DNA of 64,000 nt from Homarus americanus (taxonomy: Eukaryota > Arthropoda > Malacostraca > Decapoda > Nephropidae): positions 9,584,426-9,648,425 of the forward strand of contig NW_024756914.1 of the NCBI RefSeq assembly GCF_018991925.1, given 5' to 3'. Position 1 is the first letter of the stretch. The number at the start of each line of letters is the position of its first letter. Below the pieces are notes generated by a model. That model did no database searches, had not been told where the DNA came from, and worked only from the letters and a program-made list of their open reading frames with translations. The translations under genes and the position numbers were made by a program. Shown one piece after another: positions 10,177 to 21,896 of the stretch.

Positions 10177-12354
10177 GTACTGCGCACATCATTGTCATTC
10201 CTAAAAACCCCATTTAATTCATATTACGCTATATAACATTCAAATCCACCGCGCTTGTAGAACCTCAGAAAACGGGAAACATTGATAAAGGATAACTCAC
10301 CTACTCAATGTTACTAGACCATGTGTTGTATTGTGCCCAGGTACAGTTATATCATATTAATTGTATATATTCATAACATTAAGGAAAACTCAGGGTATCC
10401 ATAAGATGAATGTTAAAGTCCAGTTGAGCCGTACAAGTGTACTGTAGTACTAAGTGTGGATCAGGGTTTGAGGGTCATACTATTTACGTCTGTGAGCGTG
10501 TAGCGAACATAACTTCCACAGATATCATATGAAAATACATGAGAACAATGATCTGGAAAAAGGATAAATGTATCAGAACTATATGAGGTGTTGGAAGTGA
10601 CCCAGAAACTATACATGAAAGGAAATATCTTGTCTGCGTTGGTATGGACTTAATACACCTCGTATCCTCACGTAACATATGCCCTCGACAGGTACAGTGA
10701 TCAGAGAATCTTATGTCTGTATTCAAATAGTGCAATGTGTGAGAGGAGGATCCCTCATTACAGTTTTAAGTGAAGTTGATACACCCCCGCCATGAACATT
10801 CAGCCTTTGTTTCAAGGCGCGTCATGTACCCGCCTCGGGTGCCACGTTGATATTATAACCCCATGAATTTACCCACGAACTAGCAAACCAAGACCTTACC
10901 TTAGAGGGTAATTTTGGATTAAAATATGTGTTTATAAGGCATGAGTGACAATATACCGAAAAGTGTTCAGGTGAGAACCATAAGAAACAAAAGTGAAAAT
11001 TAAAGATTGGAAACTGTAGACCTACGTGATGAGGAGCGGCGGGGCAATGCCCTCAGTATTCCCCATTCTACCGTCACCCCAGGTCAGTGTCCTAGCGGGC
11101 TATATCCCGCCCTATAATTAAGGTTTATATATAGAAGTTATTACAGTTTAAAGCTTTGCCGGATATATAAGTGTAATAGGAATGTGTTAGGGGGTGGGAT
11201 AACCGCCTGTCAGGCATTATTTCTCAGTCTTCCTCGTTCTACCGTCACCTCAGGTTCCATGCGGTCGAAGTGCCTTGCCGCCCGGCCGCCATTATCCCTC
11301 TGAGTGCCACAACAGGTGGTGACTACTCCCCGCTATGCCAATCCACTGTGAACCTGTGGATTTCCAGCACACCACTCCAAATGAATAGTCACAAATAAGG
11401 AGACCGTGAGAAATCTGCGGTCGTCACTTGGAGCGACCTATAATACCAGGCGTAGAAATAGTGCTGGTATGTCTGTAGGTGAAGCCCTCGTCTTTACCCA
11501 CCGAGGGCGGTTGTGTATACCTAAAAGTCACAAGAAGTCCCATACTTGCAGGTATGGAGTGTAACATGTGTGTTGAGATGGTGCTACTATGTATGATAAC
11601 CGACGGTGCTATATTCCATACAGGTGGAGCAGTCTGATGTGTTAAGGGATAGTGTAAGAAGGAATGACCGAGGTAAGGTGGTCACAGATTGTTATGCAAT
11701 AAGTAGGTGGATGACACGCCATTAATGTTAGAGTCTAGTGCCCATCTGGGTAACCAACATTTTCGTTGTTCTTCCGAGGAAGACCCATCCATGTGCATGT
11801 TTTTTACCAGTATGCTTTATAAGGAATAAATTAATTAAGACATGTTATGGTTTCACCCTTCTTTACCCTTATCGATCTGGTCAATGGAAAACCTAATCAA
11901 ATGCCTAGTCCACTCTGCACGCTACCAAACGAGCTACATGCTGTCCAGAGGGGGTCTGGTGGCAGCGACTCTTAGAAATTAAGATTAGAGTTAAGTTATC
12001 CCCTTAGACTTAGTGACCCCAGAATCTGGCAGTATACACAGACGTAAATAGTATGACCTTCAAACCATGATCCACACTTAGTCCTACAGTACACTAGTCC
12101 GGCTCAACTGGACTTTAACATTCATCTTATTAATACCCTGAGTTCTCCTTAATGTTATGAATATATACAATTAATATGATATAACTGTACCTGGGTACAA
12201 TACAACACATGGTCTAGTAACATTGAGTAGGTGAGTTGTCCTTTATCAATGTTTCCCGTTTTCTGAGGTTCTACAAGCGCGGTGGATTTGAATGTTATAT
12301 AGCGTAATATGAATTAAATGGGGTTTTTAAGAATGACAATGATATGCGCAGTAC
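10177..12354. mobile_element. Element with 318-bp terminal inverted repeats
   Basis: Left arm 10177-10494 and right arm 12037-12354 are reverse complements with few differences and are each 318 bp by my count. Outer ends read GTACTGCGCA. Inner ends read GTCTGTG/CACAGAC. The 1.5-kb interior has no significant open frame; it contains an LTR end fragment at 11905-12036 and two similar blocks (near 11060 and 11230) around CATTCTACCGTCACCCCAGG. No target duplication could be fixed. It resembles foldback-type elements with very long inverted repeats. Confidence 0.6.
11905..12036 (+). repeat. Second copy of the tRNA-Leu-type LTR end
   Basis: CTCTGCACGCTACC...GGGGGTCTGGTGGCAGCGAC...CTGGCAGTATA repeats 9540-9672. 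It ends exactly where the right inverted-repeat arm starts. It may be the 3' LTR of the element primed at 9676, or part of the inverted-repeat element's interior. Confidence 0.5.
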
Positions 12355-12894
12355 AAAGATCCCAGATCTCCAAGGCAAAATACTAGAAGATACAGACAAC
12401 GAAACAGATACCCTTATACTTAACATCAAAAAGGCAATAGAGAACAACATACCAACCACAACATATCGAACGCTACCACACATCAGGACATCTCATGAAT
12501 TGCGAATGCTCCAAGTACAATATAATAACATAATGATGTACATACAAAACTATCCACCAACAACAGAGCTTATTAGAAACTTAAGGCAAATACAACAAAA
12601 GTTGAGAGATGAAAGCCTGATAGCACACCAACAGATATGGAACGAACTAATAAACAACCTGGATACCACAAGAAATGACAAGAACTTCTGGCAGAACGTA
12701 AACAAAATTCTAGGAAACGACAAGCCTCAACAAAAGTACATAAAAGACCAAAACGGGAAAAAACTCTTTGAAGAAAAAGAGATAGAATCCGCATACAGAA
12801 GAGAATGGAAAAAAGTGTTCAAATATCAGAAGAAGAAAATGAGGAATTTGATGAGGAACACGAAAATCACATCTGCAGAGAAATGGCTGAAATG
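12355..12894 (+). pseudogene. LINE fragment: linker between endonuclease and RT
   Basis: One open frame of about 150 codons, then a frame break at about 12820 and a continuing segment (ISEEENEEFDEEHENH). It has the features of the region just before the reverse transcriptase in Jockey-type LINEs: basic, helical, with NDKNFWQNVNKILGN and YIKDQNGKKLFEEKE followed by REWKKVF. No catalytic motif is included. Both ends are cut, on the left by the inverted-repeat element and on the right by the LTR element. Confidence 0.6.
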
Positions 12895-12898
12895 ATAC

Positions 12899-14293
12899 TG
12901 TGGGGTACGGGATGTTTGGTTCACACTCAGGATGGAATGGAGAAAGGAAACTCACAATGTGCTCTCTGTATACAAGTTGTATTGGATGTACAATGCAGCT
13001 TGGTGCTGGGAAGGCAGCATGGTTACAAACGTGATGTAGAGAGCTGGTTGGTTAGGATGCTCACAGGAGGACAGTTTGTGGGTCGCCATGCTCGCCGGCG
13101 GGGGTAGGCGTGGCTTAGTAGTTGACCCCCGCTCCGTGATGTATGGCGGCCCTGGTTGACCTAGACCACGAGGCATACACTGGGGAATTGGTGGGGTCGG
13201 CTACTCAGCGACAAACAGCGTTTGTAGGGGAGAAATCCACTACAATACTCCCCCTTCCCTCCAGGCGGTGTAGGAGACTTGTTGTCTGCAGGGTTGCTTA
13301 GCACATGTGAGGCAGAACGGGCGGTGCGTGCCGCATGTGAGACAACGGCGATGGCGTGGATGAGCCGGTCGCTGGATACAGCTGTCTATATACACACTAT
13401 CTGTGGGAGAAGAGAGGGAGAAAAAGGGTGTGTGGAGGCGATGAATGTTGTGCTTCCGTCATGGCAGGTACAGAGTCGTCAGATGCGCCTCCTGGGGTGT
13501 GTGGGCCTGGGTCAGGAGCAGGGGCTGCGTCAGCAGAAGCGGATGAGGGCTCGTGACAGCAGCTGGGTCCACGACAGCAGCAGGGTGCAGGACATTAGCA
13601 GGGAGTACCTGAGGGAGAAAAGAGGGGTGTGTGGGTCTGCACTCAGGAACAGAGGCCGCATCAGGGGCGGCAGGGGTTACTGTTGGGCCGGGGGCGGCGT
13701 CTGAGGCAGGACGGGTGTGCTGGGGTCGGTAGGACATGGTGCTTGGGGCAGGAAGAGGAGCTGGTGTCTGCTTAGAGAAGCAGTGCTGCTCTAGGGTCTC
13801 TAACCTGCGGTGTAGAGACAGTAGTTGTAGAGCCGATGAGAGCTGCTTCTGTGTGGATAAGCCAGTCTTCCATGTTGCTTGAAGACTGGGAGCGAGATCA
13901 GTATCTCCTCCATCCTGTGTGAGTGCGAATCTCCGGGGGTCACCATTTGTGGGGATGAGATTGTTTGGTTCACACTCAGGATGGAATGGAGAAAGGAAAC
14001 TCACAATGTGCTCTCTGTATACATGTTGTATTGGATGTACAATGCAGCTTGGTGCTGGGAAGGCAGCATGGTTACAAGCGTGATGTAGAGAGCTGGTTGG
14101 TGAGGATGCTCACAGGAGGACAGCTTGTGGGTCGCCATGCTCGCCGGCGGGGGTAGGCATGGCTTAGTAGTTGACCCCCGCTCCGTGATGTATGGCGGCC
14201 CTGGTTGACCTAGACCACGAGAGATACACTGGGGAATTGGTGGGGTCGGCTACTCAGCGACAAACAGCATTTGTAGGGGAAAAATCCATTACA
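12899..14293 (-). mobile_element. Complete non-autonomous LTR element with ATAC target duplication
   Basis: LTRs 12899-13244 and 13948-14293 are both 346 bp and nearly identical. The direct flanks are ATAC at 12895-12898 and ATAC at 14294-14297, a 4-bp duplication as Gypsy integrases make. On the minus strand the order is 5' LTR, tRNA-Trp primer site (TGGTGACCCCC), 700 bp interior, polypurine tract (GGAGGGAAGGGGGAG), 3' LTR. The interior holds a short Gag-start remnant and Pro/Ala-rich frames only. Matching LTR lengths suggest recent movement. It is a TRIM/LARD-like passenger. Confidence 0.8.
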
Positions 14294-14298
14294 ATACA

Positions 14299-14722
14299 TA
14301 GGATAACCCCATGCCATGTGGTGGACAAAACCAGGCGTCTCACTTTTCTGCATATCACCGACCACATCTCAGGCAGGAAATTCCTCATTGACATGAGTTC
14401 ATCGGTCAGCATCATCCCTCCCTCACAGCAAGACACATCAAAGCGATCCTCTTATGACCTGTTCGCCGCCAACGGTACCTCTATCGCCAGCTATGGCTCA
14501 CACATCCTCCCCTTAGACCTTGGTCTTCCTATGACTTTGCGCTGGTCCTTCGTGGTAGCAGACGTGTCTCAACCCATCCTTGGCTTCGACTTCCTCACCT
14601 TCCACAGGCTCGTCGTCGACCAAAGTAGCCTCTGCCTCACCCATGATCCTACAGCACATACGTTCCGGGGTACACGTGCCGCAGTCGCCGACACCATCAC
14701 CTGTCTCTTGCTGTCCAACTAG
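14299..14722 (+). pseudogene. Gypsy aspartic protease remnant
   Basis: The frame reads a FITD-like lead (LHITDHISGRKFLIDMSS) followed by VSIIPP, and GFDFL about 60 residues on. In retropepsins the pattern is LVDTGAxxSxLP and a second conserved GxDxL. The catalytic Asp is kept, but the following Thr-Gly is Met-Ser, so activity is doubtful. It ends at a TAG at 14720. Confidence 0.75.
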
Positions 14723-14899
14723 TTCTCCCCCCTGCTCAAGGAGTTCAAGGAACTTTTCTCACCCCAAGTCTCTCCACCACCACCTACGTTGGGAATCTTC
14801 CACCACATCGAGACTACAGGACCTCCAGTCTTCTCACATCCTCGCCGCATTCGCCTTGAGCTCCTGAATGCAGCCAAGGCGGAATTCAACAGACTCCTG

Positions 14900-15560
14900 C
14901 AAGACGGCATCATTCGACCTTCAAAGAGTCCTTGAGCATCTCCTCTTCACATGGTTCCAAAGCCATCATCCAACGACTGGAGGATATGTGGTGACTACAG
15001 AGCCCTGAACCTTGTCACCAAACCCTACAGGTACCCTATCCCGCATGTCCAGGACTTCCACCACAAACTCCACGGCAAGACCATCTTCTCGAAGATTGAC
15101 TTGGAGAGTGCCTTCCATCAGATTCCAGTGGCACCTGCAGATATCCAGAAGACTGCCCTCACCACTCCGTTCGGTCTCTTCGAGTAAGCCTACATAAGTT
15201 TTGGACCACGCAATGCAGCACAGACCTTCCAGAGGTACATGGACCACATGCTTCTCGACCTCGACTTTGTCACTGTCTACATACTGTAGACGACATTCTC
15301 GTCACATCTCCGACACCTGTCGAGCATCGTCACCACCTACAGCTCCTTCTCCAACGCCTGCAGAACAACAACATGAAAGTTCATCCCTCCAAGTGAGCCT
15401 TCGGAGACTCCTCCTTCGACTTTCTCGGTCACAGATTCTCGTCGAACGGCATACAACCCCTACCACAGAAGGTAACTGCCATCAAGGAGTTCCCCAAACC
15501 TGAAACAGGGAAGAAGCTCCAAGAATTCCTGGGTTCAGTCAACTACTTCCACTGTTTCAT
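14900..15560 (+). pseudogene. Gypsy reverse transcriptase remnant
   Basis: The open piece 14951-15187 has [35 protein letters not shown] and [12 protein letters not shown], which are RT blocks 1-4. A TAA at 15185 interrupts it. A VDDILV box follows at about 15288 in a different frame, preceded by a one-base disturbance that breaks the Tyr codon. Then FRSNGIQPLPQKV and LQEFLGSVNYF appear in shifted frames. At least three frame changes make it non-functional. Confidence 0.8.
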
Positions 15561-15589
15561 TGCCCAGGACACTGACATCCTCGCTCCTC

Positions 15590-16110
15590 TCCACGATCTT
15601 CTCAAGGGACTCCCCAAGACGTCTCACAAGCCTCTCATGTGGACTCAAGAGGCTTTTACAGCATTCACCACTATCAAGCAGCACACCACATGCCTTACCC
15701 TGCTGGCTCACCCTGCCCCCAACGCCCGGACCACTCTCACAACAGACGCTTCTACTGCCGTTGGCGCCGTCTTACAACAGGAGATCAACGGAACCCTCAT
15801 GCCCATTGCCTATATCTCATAGCGGCTTCCACCACCTCAACTCAAGAACAGCGCCTTCGATTGAGAACTCCTGGCCATATATATTGCTGTCAAGCATTTC
15901 CAGCAATTCTTTGAGGCCCGTCAGTTCACCATCTTCACTGATCACAAGCCCCTCGTCCACGCCTTCGCTTCAGCCTCCCAGGCACATACACTTTGTGTTC
16001 TTCGCCACTTGCCTTACATCTCGTAGTTCACCAGCGACATCCAACACATCAAGGGCAGCCACAACGAGATAGCTGACATCCTCTCTCGTTGTATATCCAG
16101 CATTCTTCCC
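15590..16110 (+). pseudogene. Gypsy RNase H remnant
   Basis: LTTDASTAVGAVLQQ and LMPIAYIS (15637-15822) are the first RNase H block with its catalytic Asp. A TAG at 15820 and later frame changes separate the block encoding ELLAIYIAVKHFQQFFE (about 15860) and the FTDHKPLV block (about 15930). Confidence 0.75.
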
Positions 16111-16122
16111 TCATCTCCACCC

Positions 16123-17367
16123 ATGGATTACAGACAGCTCGCCGTAGCTCAAGAGAACGACGAAGACCTTGCAGCATACAAGACATCTCCCTCAGGTCTC
16201 ACCCTCCAAGAACTCCCCGTTCCTGGTACGAACATCAAGTTGTGGCCCGGCATCAAGGCTGATACTCGGAAATGGGCTGCCCAGTGCTTGGCCTGCCAGT
16301 CCTCTAAGATACATCGACACACACGGGCTCCCTTAGAAACCTTTCCTATACCTAAAACAAGCGTCCAGGTAGTGCACCTCGACATCATGGGACCTCTTCC
16401 AGCATCCAGCAGCAACACCTACATCTTTAGCTGCATTGACCGCTTCACCAGGTGGACGACTGTCATGACTGACCGAGGAGCCCAGTTTGAGTCACAACTC
16501 TGGCATAGTCTCCTACAGTTCCTCGGTACTTCAAGGCACCGCATTACTGCTTACCACCCTCAATCTAACGACATGGGAGAGCGGTTTCATTAGCAGCTGA
16601 AGGACGTCATCAAGACACAGTAAGACCACTTCAGCTGGACGGATGCTCTTCTCTTAGTGCTCCTTGGCATCAGCACATCACACAAAGAAGACATGGACTG
16701 CAGCCCAGCAGATCTCACCCTAGGTGAGCCCCTTCGCCTACCCGGGGATTTCTCACTTACTCCTGACCTCGACCACTTCACTCCTGCTGTCCGTCACGAC
16801 TTACTGCAAACACTACGACAAACAGTTTCTGCATTCAAAGCTACTGCCCCACACCAGCCTTCCTGTCGCCCTGAACACATTCCTCCTGCACTATTCAACG
16901 CCGAGTACCGGTATGTCTTCGTCAGGCGCGATGCTCACAGCAACCCACTTCAACGCCCCTATGATGGACCCTTCCTGGTTTTTGCACGGTCGGCTAAGTT
17001 CCTAACGATTATTCGCAATGGCAGACACGACACTGTCAGCATAGATCGAGTGAAGCCGGCCACCTTACCCGATGGGGCCCCAGCCCAGCATTACCCCCAA
17101 CAAACCACGCATGCACCAGTCTGCCCCCAGTTGCCACTTGCAGCACCACCTTGTCCACAACATTTCTGGGTACCCTCTTTTCATCCTCAGGTACCTACTG
17201 CTCCTGATACGGACCCTGCTCCTGACGTGGACCCTGCTCCTCATGAGGATCCTGCATCCGGCCCTATGGTCCCAGACACCCCACCCGGACTGCGCAGTGA
17301 TTGGCCCGCTACCGCCTTCACCTCAGCCAATCAGCAACGCCGCTCATTTCACACATCTCCAACCTGA
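16123..17367 (+). pseudogene. Gypsy integrase remnant with internal deletions
   Basis: WPGIKADTRKWAAQCLACQ is the CC half of the HHCC zinc finger; the preceding HH half is missing. VVHLDIMGPLP carries the first catalytic Asp, and the core jumps from DRFTRWTT to VMTDRGAQF, so about 30 residues are absent. ITAYHPQSNDMGERFH ends at a TAG. The second frame (16657-17367) continues with LLGISTSHKED, a GPYDGPFLVF-like C-terminal domain and a Pro-rich tail. The same tail follows Gag at 54.7 kb. Confidence 0.75.
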
Positions 17368-17496
17368 TCCGGCAAAATCATATAAATACCCCTCAGCCTC
17401 GCCGTGAAGGTCATTCTACTCAACACTCTCAAACAGACAAGACCTCCTCTCAACAAGCTCCTCACCACACAGCAAGTGCATTGTTCATACAATATA

Positions 17497-17616
<120 letters not shown>

Positions 17617-18132
17617 CCATTGTGAGTTCCCTTCTCACCTCCGTCCTTAGTGCGAGATTTCCTACGTGTACGTATGTATGTGAGCCTAACAAAGAGAAAA
17701 TAGACAAACACAAAGAAATTTGACAACTGGTCACATACAATATGCCACAGTAGTTTCCAAGGGGTGAAGAGAGCAATCACTGGGGGCACTTACCAAAAGG
17801 ACATATCACCTGACCACAAGTGACCTAGAATGAGTCAACTTGAGGCCATTATGCCGCCACCGGAACCGACGACCAGTGGAGTTAAATCATGGAAGACCGA
17901 AGCCGGTACAAGCAAGATGGGGAAAGGGACTGAGAGTATACAGAAAGTGCTGGTGACCACGAATAGAGAAAATCCACATAGATGGGTCAGGGAAACCATA
18001 ACCAACAACGGAAGCGATGATCGGCGTGAAGAACCCAACGATTGCGGGTCGTGACTACAAGAGTCCAGCAGAGTCGCACTTCCAATAGTAAAAGTCAGGG
18101 TAGAGGAGAAGAACCAAGAGGAGAAAGGAGTA

Positions 18133-18363
18133 GTGGTCACTGGAGCTCTCTTCGATTCTAGCAGCAACCGATCATACTGCTTGCGTAGTCTAGCTAACCG
18201 GCTGCAGGCAGAGGGAAGGCTAGTTCCCCTCTCCATTGGCATGATCATGAAAGAAGGAAATAGTGTAAACACTGAAGAGATCAGTCTAAAAGTGGCTAGC
18301 ATAGGAGTAAGAAAAAGCCGATCCATCACTATCTCCAAGGTCATTGTTGTTGAGAATCCATAG
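18133..18363 (+). pseudogene. BEL/Pao protease remnant
   Basis: TGALFDSSSNRSYCLRSLANRL follows the BEL/Pao protease pattern (ALLDxGSxxSFI...LA..L). The catalytic Asp is present but DSG reads DSS. It ends at a TAG at 18361. The segment is flanked by other BEL pieces in the same order. Confidence 0.55.
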
Positions 18364-18879
18364 TCTTCTCTGAGAGTTTTCAGTCGAAGACACCCAAGAC
18401 GTCGCCATGTGGGAACACCTCCGAGTTACTGCGCTATGCCAGGCACCGAGAAGAGTGGTATCTCTGATAGGGCTGGATGTACCACAAGCACTAGCACCAT
18501 TGGAAGTAAGGACTAGGAAGGACGGAGAGCCGTGATTATGTCGTGATCAACCGCCTCGCCAGAACGACAACACCGGGCTCGAAGACAAGTCTGGAAAAAC
18601 AGGTCAGGCACTTCTGGGAGTGCAACTCTGCCTACAGTAACGATGAAACCATGTCTGTCGAAGACAAGAGAGTTGTGATTCAGTGGTCAACGTCAATTAC
18701 TCAAGTGGACGGACACTACCAACTTTCCAACCCATTTCGCCAAGAAGAACCGGGACTCCCAGACAATAAGAAGCTTGCCGAACAATGATTCGTGGGATTG
18801 AGAAAACGTTTTCTGAAGAACCCAGGGCTCTCTCAGAGGTATCAAGAAGAGATGAGACGTCTAATCAATGAGGGACATA

Positions 18880-21020
18880 ACATAAGGAGTCTGCAATAGG
18901 CCGGTTGGCCTGTGCATGGCAGCTTGTGGGGTTTCGTGGTAAGATGTTGTCTAGCACTCAGGATGGATGAAAACTCTAAGGTGGTTTTCTTATATAATAT
19001 GAGTTATATGGTAGACAGTCTGGTGCTGGAGGTGCCGTGTGGTGAGGAGCTGCTCAGAAGAGACGTTCGGTGAGTAGAGTGTTGAAGGAGGTAGATGTGC
19101 AGGAGCTTCGTTAGAGAAGATGTTGCCTGTTGCTGGCCTCCTGGTTGAATGAAAGCTGGACAGCGAGGAGCTTGCTGGGAGGAGGTGTTGCGTGTTCAGG
19201 AACCGAGAGCAGAATAAGAGCTGGTTGGTGAGGAAGCTCAGAGAAGGACAGCTGGTGGGTCGCCATGCTCGCTGGCGGGAGCGAGGACCGCCAGGCAGCG
19301 GCGGAGGAGGAGGTGTTGCTTGTTCAGGAAAAGAGGCCAGAATGAATCTCAATGGAGAGACAGAGCTTATATACCCAGCAGCCGTGAGTCATCTATGAGT
19401 CATGTTGGGAAAACCCGAGAAAGTCGCCGGTCTTTGGTTCCGTTGCTAAGATACTGCGGCATCTGGTGACGCCGCCGCCTGGGCCGCTAGTTTGGTTGCT
19501 AGGGAAGATGGTAGCAGCTGGTGGCTGCGGCTACGCAGTTGTAGGCAGTTGTAGGGGAGACGTCCACTACAAGCTCCTGTCGAGAAGTACAGTACTACCA
19601 CTCTCTATCATCTATGAAATTATCTAGCCTTCTTTAACACTTTCCAGCGTTCCAGCACTTACTACAAAGTTGCTAAGCTTGTTCCACTCGTCCACCACCC
19701 TATTTGTGAACCAGTTCCTTCCTATCTCCCTCCTAAACCTAAACTTATCCAACTTAAATCCGTTGCTACGAATCCTATCCTGCTCGGATATTATAAGAAC
19801 TTTATCTATATCCCCTTTATTGATTCCTTTCACCCACTTAAATACTTCTATCATATCTCCCCGCACTCTTCGTCTTTAAGGGAATGCAAGTTTAATTTCT
19901 TTAACCTATCTTGATTTGGAAGGTTTCTAAGTCCGGGAATCATTTTTGTCATTCTTCGTTGCACTGACTCCAGTGAATTGATATCCATTCTATAAGGGCA
20001 CCAGAACTGAACCGCATAATCGAGGTGCAGCCTGACTAGCGCAAGACATAGTTGCAATATGACCTCTGCACTCTTATTACTTACACTTCTAGATATAAAA
20101 CCTAATACTCTGTTTGCCTTATTTCGAACATTAACGCACTGTTTTCTAGGCCGTAGGTCCGGACTTACAAGTACCCCTAAGTCTCCTGCACAAGTCGACT
20201 TCTCTAGGTTGATGTTCTTAAGGCTGTATACATTGACAGTATTTGTTCTTCCAATATTAATTACACTGCACTTGCTGGTGTTGAATTTCATTTGCCATTT
20301 TTCTGACCACTCCTACAGTGCATTTGTATCCTGCCCTGAATTACTCTGCCATCCTATTTTGGTGTCATCCGCAAACTTGCTTGTCACTGCTGATCCCAGT
20401 ATCTAGATCGTTTATGTAGATTATGAACAAGAGTGGGCCCAGTACTGACCCCTAGGGAACCCCAGTAGTTACACAGCCCCACTCATATTTAAAATCATCT
20501 ACGCTGACCCTCTGTGTTCTATCTGTAAGCCATGATTTTATCCAATTTAAAACTTCCCCTCGATACCATGAGCCTTAACTTTTCTCAGAAGCCTCTTATG
20601 TGGTACTCTGTCAAACGCTTTGCTAAAGTCTAGGTAAATACCATCGTAATTTTCGTCATTATCTACTACCTCGAAGACTTTCCTAAAAAACGTCAGCAGA
20701 TTTGTTAGAAAAGATTTTCTCTTTGTAAACCCATGTTGAGTCGTAGATTAATTTGTTTTTCTCTAAATGCAATCGAATGCTATTTGCTATAATTGATTCA
20801 AGAAATTTCCCCACTACTGACGTAAAACTAATCAGCCGGTAATTTGACGCTGATGCTGTCTCCCTTTTTGAACATGGGTACTACATTTGCCTGTTTCCCC
20901 AAGTCTGGCACAACTCCCGTGTCTGATGATTTTGTAAATAAATTTACGAGGGGTCCACTAATCTGTTCTTTACTCTCTTTCAAAACTTGAAGGAAAATTT
21001 CATCCGACCCTGGGGATGCT
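18880..21020 (-). mobile_element. 5'-truncated CR1-type LINE inside the BEL element
   Basis: The minus strand encodes, from right to left, SPGSDEIFLQVLKESKEQISG, VVPMFKKGD, and RT motifs in shifted frames, then EKSTC..DLGVLVSPDLRPRKQCVN and FWCPYRMDINSLESVQRRMTKMIPG. The 3' end at 18880-18920 and 19576 onward shows the family's GCCTATTGCAGACTCC tail split by a solo LTR. It is the same family as 41945-46277. Frameshifts make it inactive. It interrupts the BEL pre-RT region. Confidence 0.85.
18925..19571. mobile_element. Solo LTR with AGCT target duplication
   Basis: A 647-bp sequence from TGTGGGGTTTCG to GTCCACTACA, flanked by AGCT at 18921-18924 and AGCT at 19572-19575. It is related to the LTRs at 54121 and 56088 (AGCACTCAGGATGG, GTCTGGTGCTGGAGGTGCCGTGTGG, GTTGTAGGGGAGA). 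Removing the LTR and one AGCT copy restores the LINE 3' tail seen at 46225. The interior was lost by LTR-LTR recombination. The element orientation is minus if it matches the 54-kb copy. Confidence 0.85.
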
Positions 21021-21069
21021 GAACGAGTCCCACATTGAGAACTCGGTGCTGCAGCCGGGAAGACCTGGT

Positions 21070-21875
21070 ATCTCCCACAACACCTCGTGTTGAATCCCAA
21101 CAAGCCAGAAAAGGCGAGAATAGTTTTTGATTGGGCAGCCGAATATGACTCGGTGTCACTGAACAGTCAGGTGATGCAAGGGCCAGACCTTAACAACAAA
21201 TTGATGGGAGTCCTCATCATATTCAGACAAGGAAAGGTGGCACTCATGGCTGATATCGAGGCAGTGTTCCACTAAGTGCGAGTAGTACCCAAACATCAAA
21301 ACGTCTTACGATTCTTATGGTGGACGGACGACCAGCGGTACGAGGCCCCCACCACATACCGAATGACAGTATATCCCTTTGGAGGTGTGTGGAGCCCTTC
21401 ATGTGCCGGGAATGCGCTACAACGAACATTCCAAGGTTACGGGGAAAGTCTCCATGACGACATCAAGAGAGCGAGTCGTAACTTCTACGCTGCCGATCTG
21501 CATCTCTCAGTAGATTCACCAGGGAAGGCAACAATAGTTACCCATCAACTGAGACAGCTGATGAAGAAGGGCAGATTCAGACTTACGAATTGGGTCTGTA
21601 ATCACAAGAAAGTCCTCAAGGCAGTTCCACAGAGAGAAAAAGCCGTGGGAGTAAAGGAAGTAATTTTGAAAGACGACAGACTCCCCACTGAACGAGTGCT
21701 GGGAATCCTGTGGGACCTGGAGAAAGACGAACTAGCGGTCCGGGTCCAGATCCCTAAGAAACCTGAGACGAAAAGAGGCCTTCTGAGTATGGTCAGCTCC
21801 ATATGTGACCCACTGGGAGTCATCACTACGAGCATCATAAGAGCCAAAATCATATTCCAAGATGAGTGCAGATGA
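21070..21875 (+). pseudogene. BEL/Pao reverse transcriptase remnant
   Basis: KPEKARIVFDWAAEY, LNSQVMQGPDLNN, LMADIEAVFH, then a TAA at 21273, then VLRFLWW, YRMTVYPFGGVWSPSCAGNAL, and RGLLSMVSSICDPLG. These are the BEL/Pao RT blocks. The catalytic box that should read YVDD reads FYAADLHLS (about 21482-21505), so the first Asp of the pair is Ala and the enzyme could not polymerise. Confidence 0.85.
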
Positions 21876-21896
21876 GGTATTGGGTGGGATGAACGA

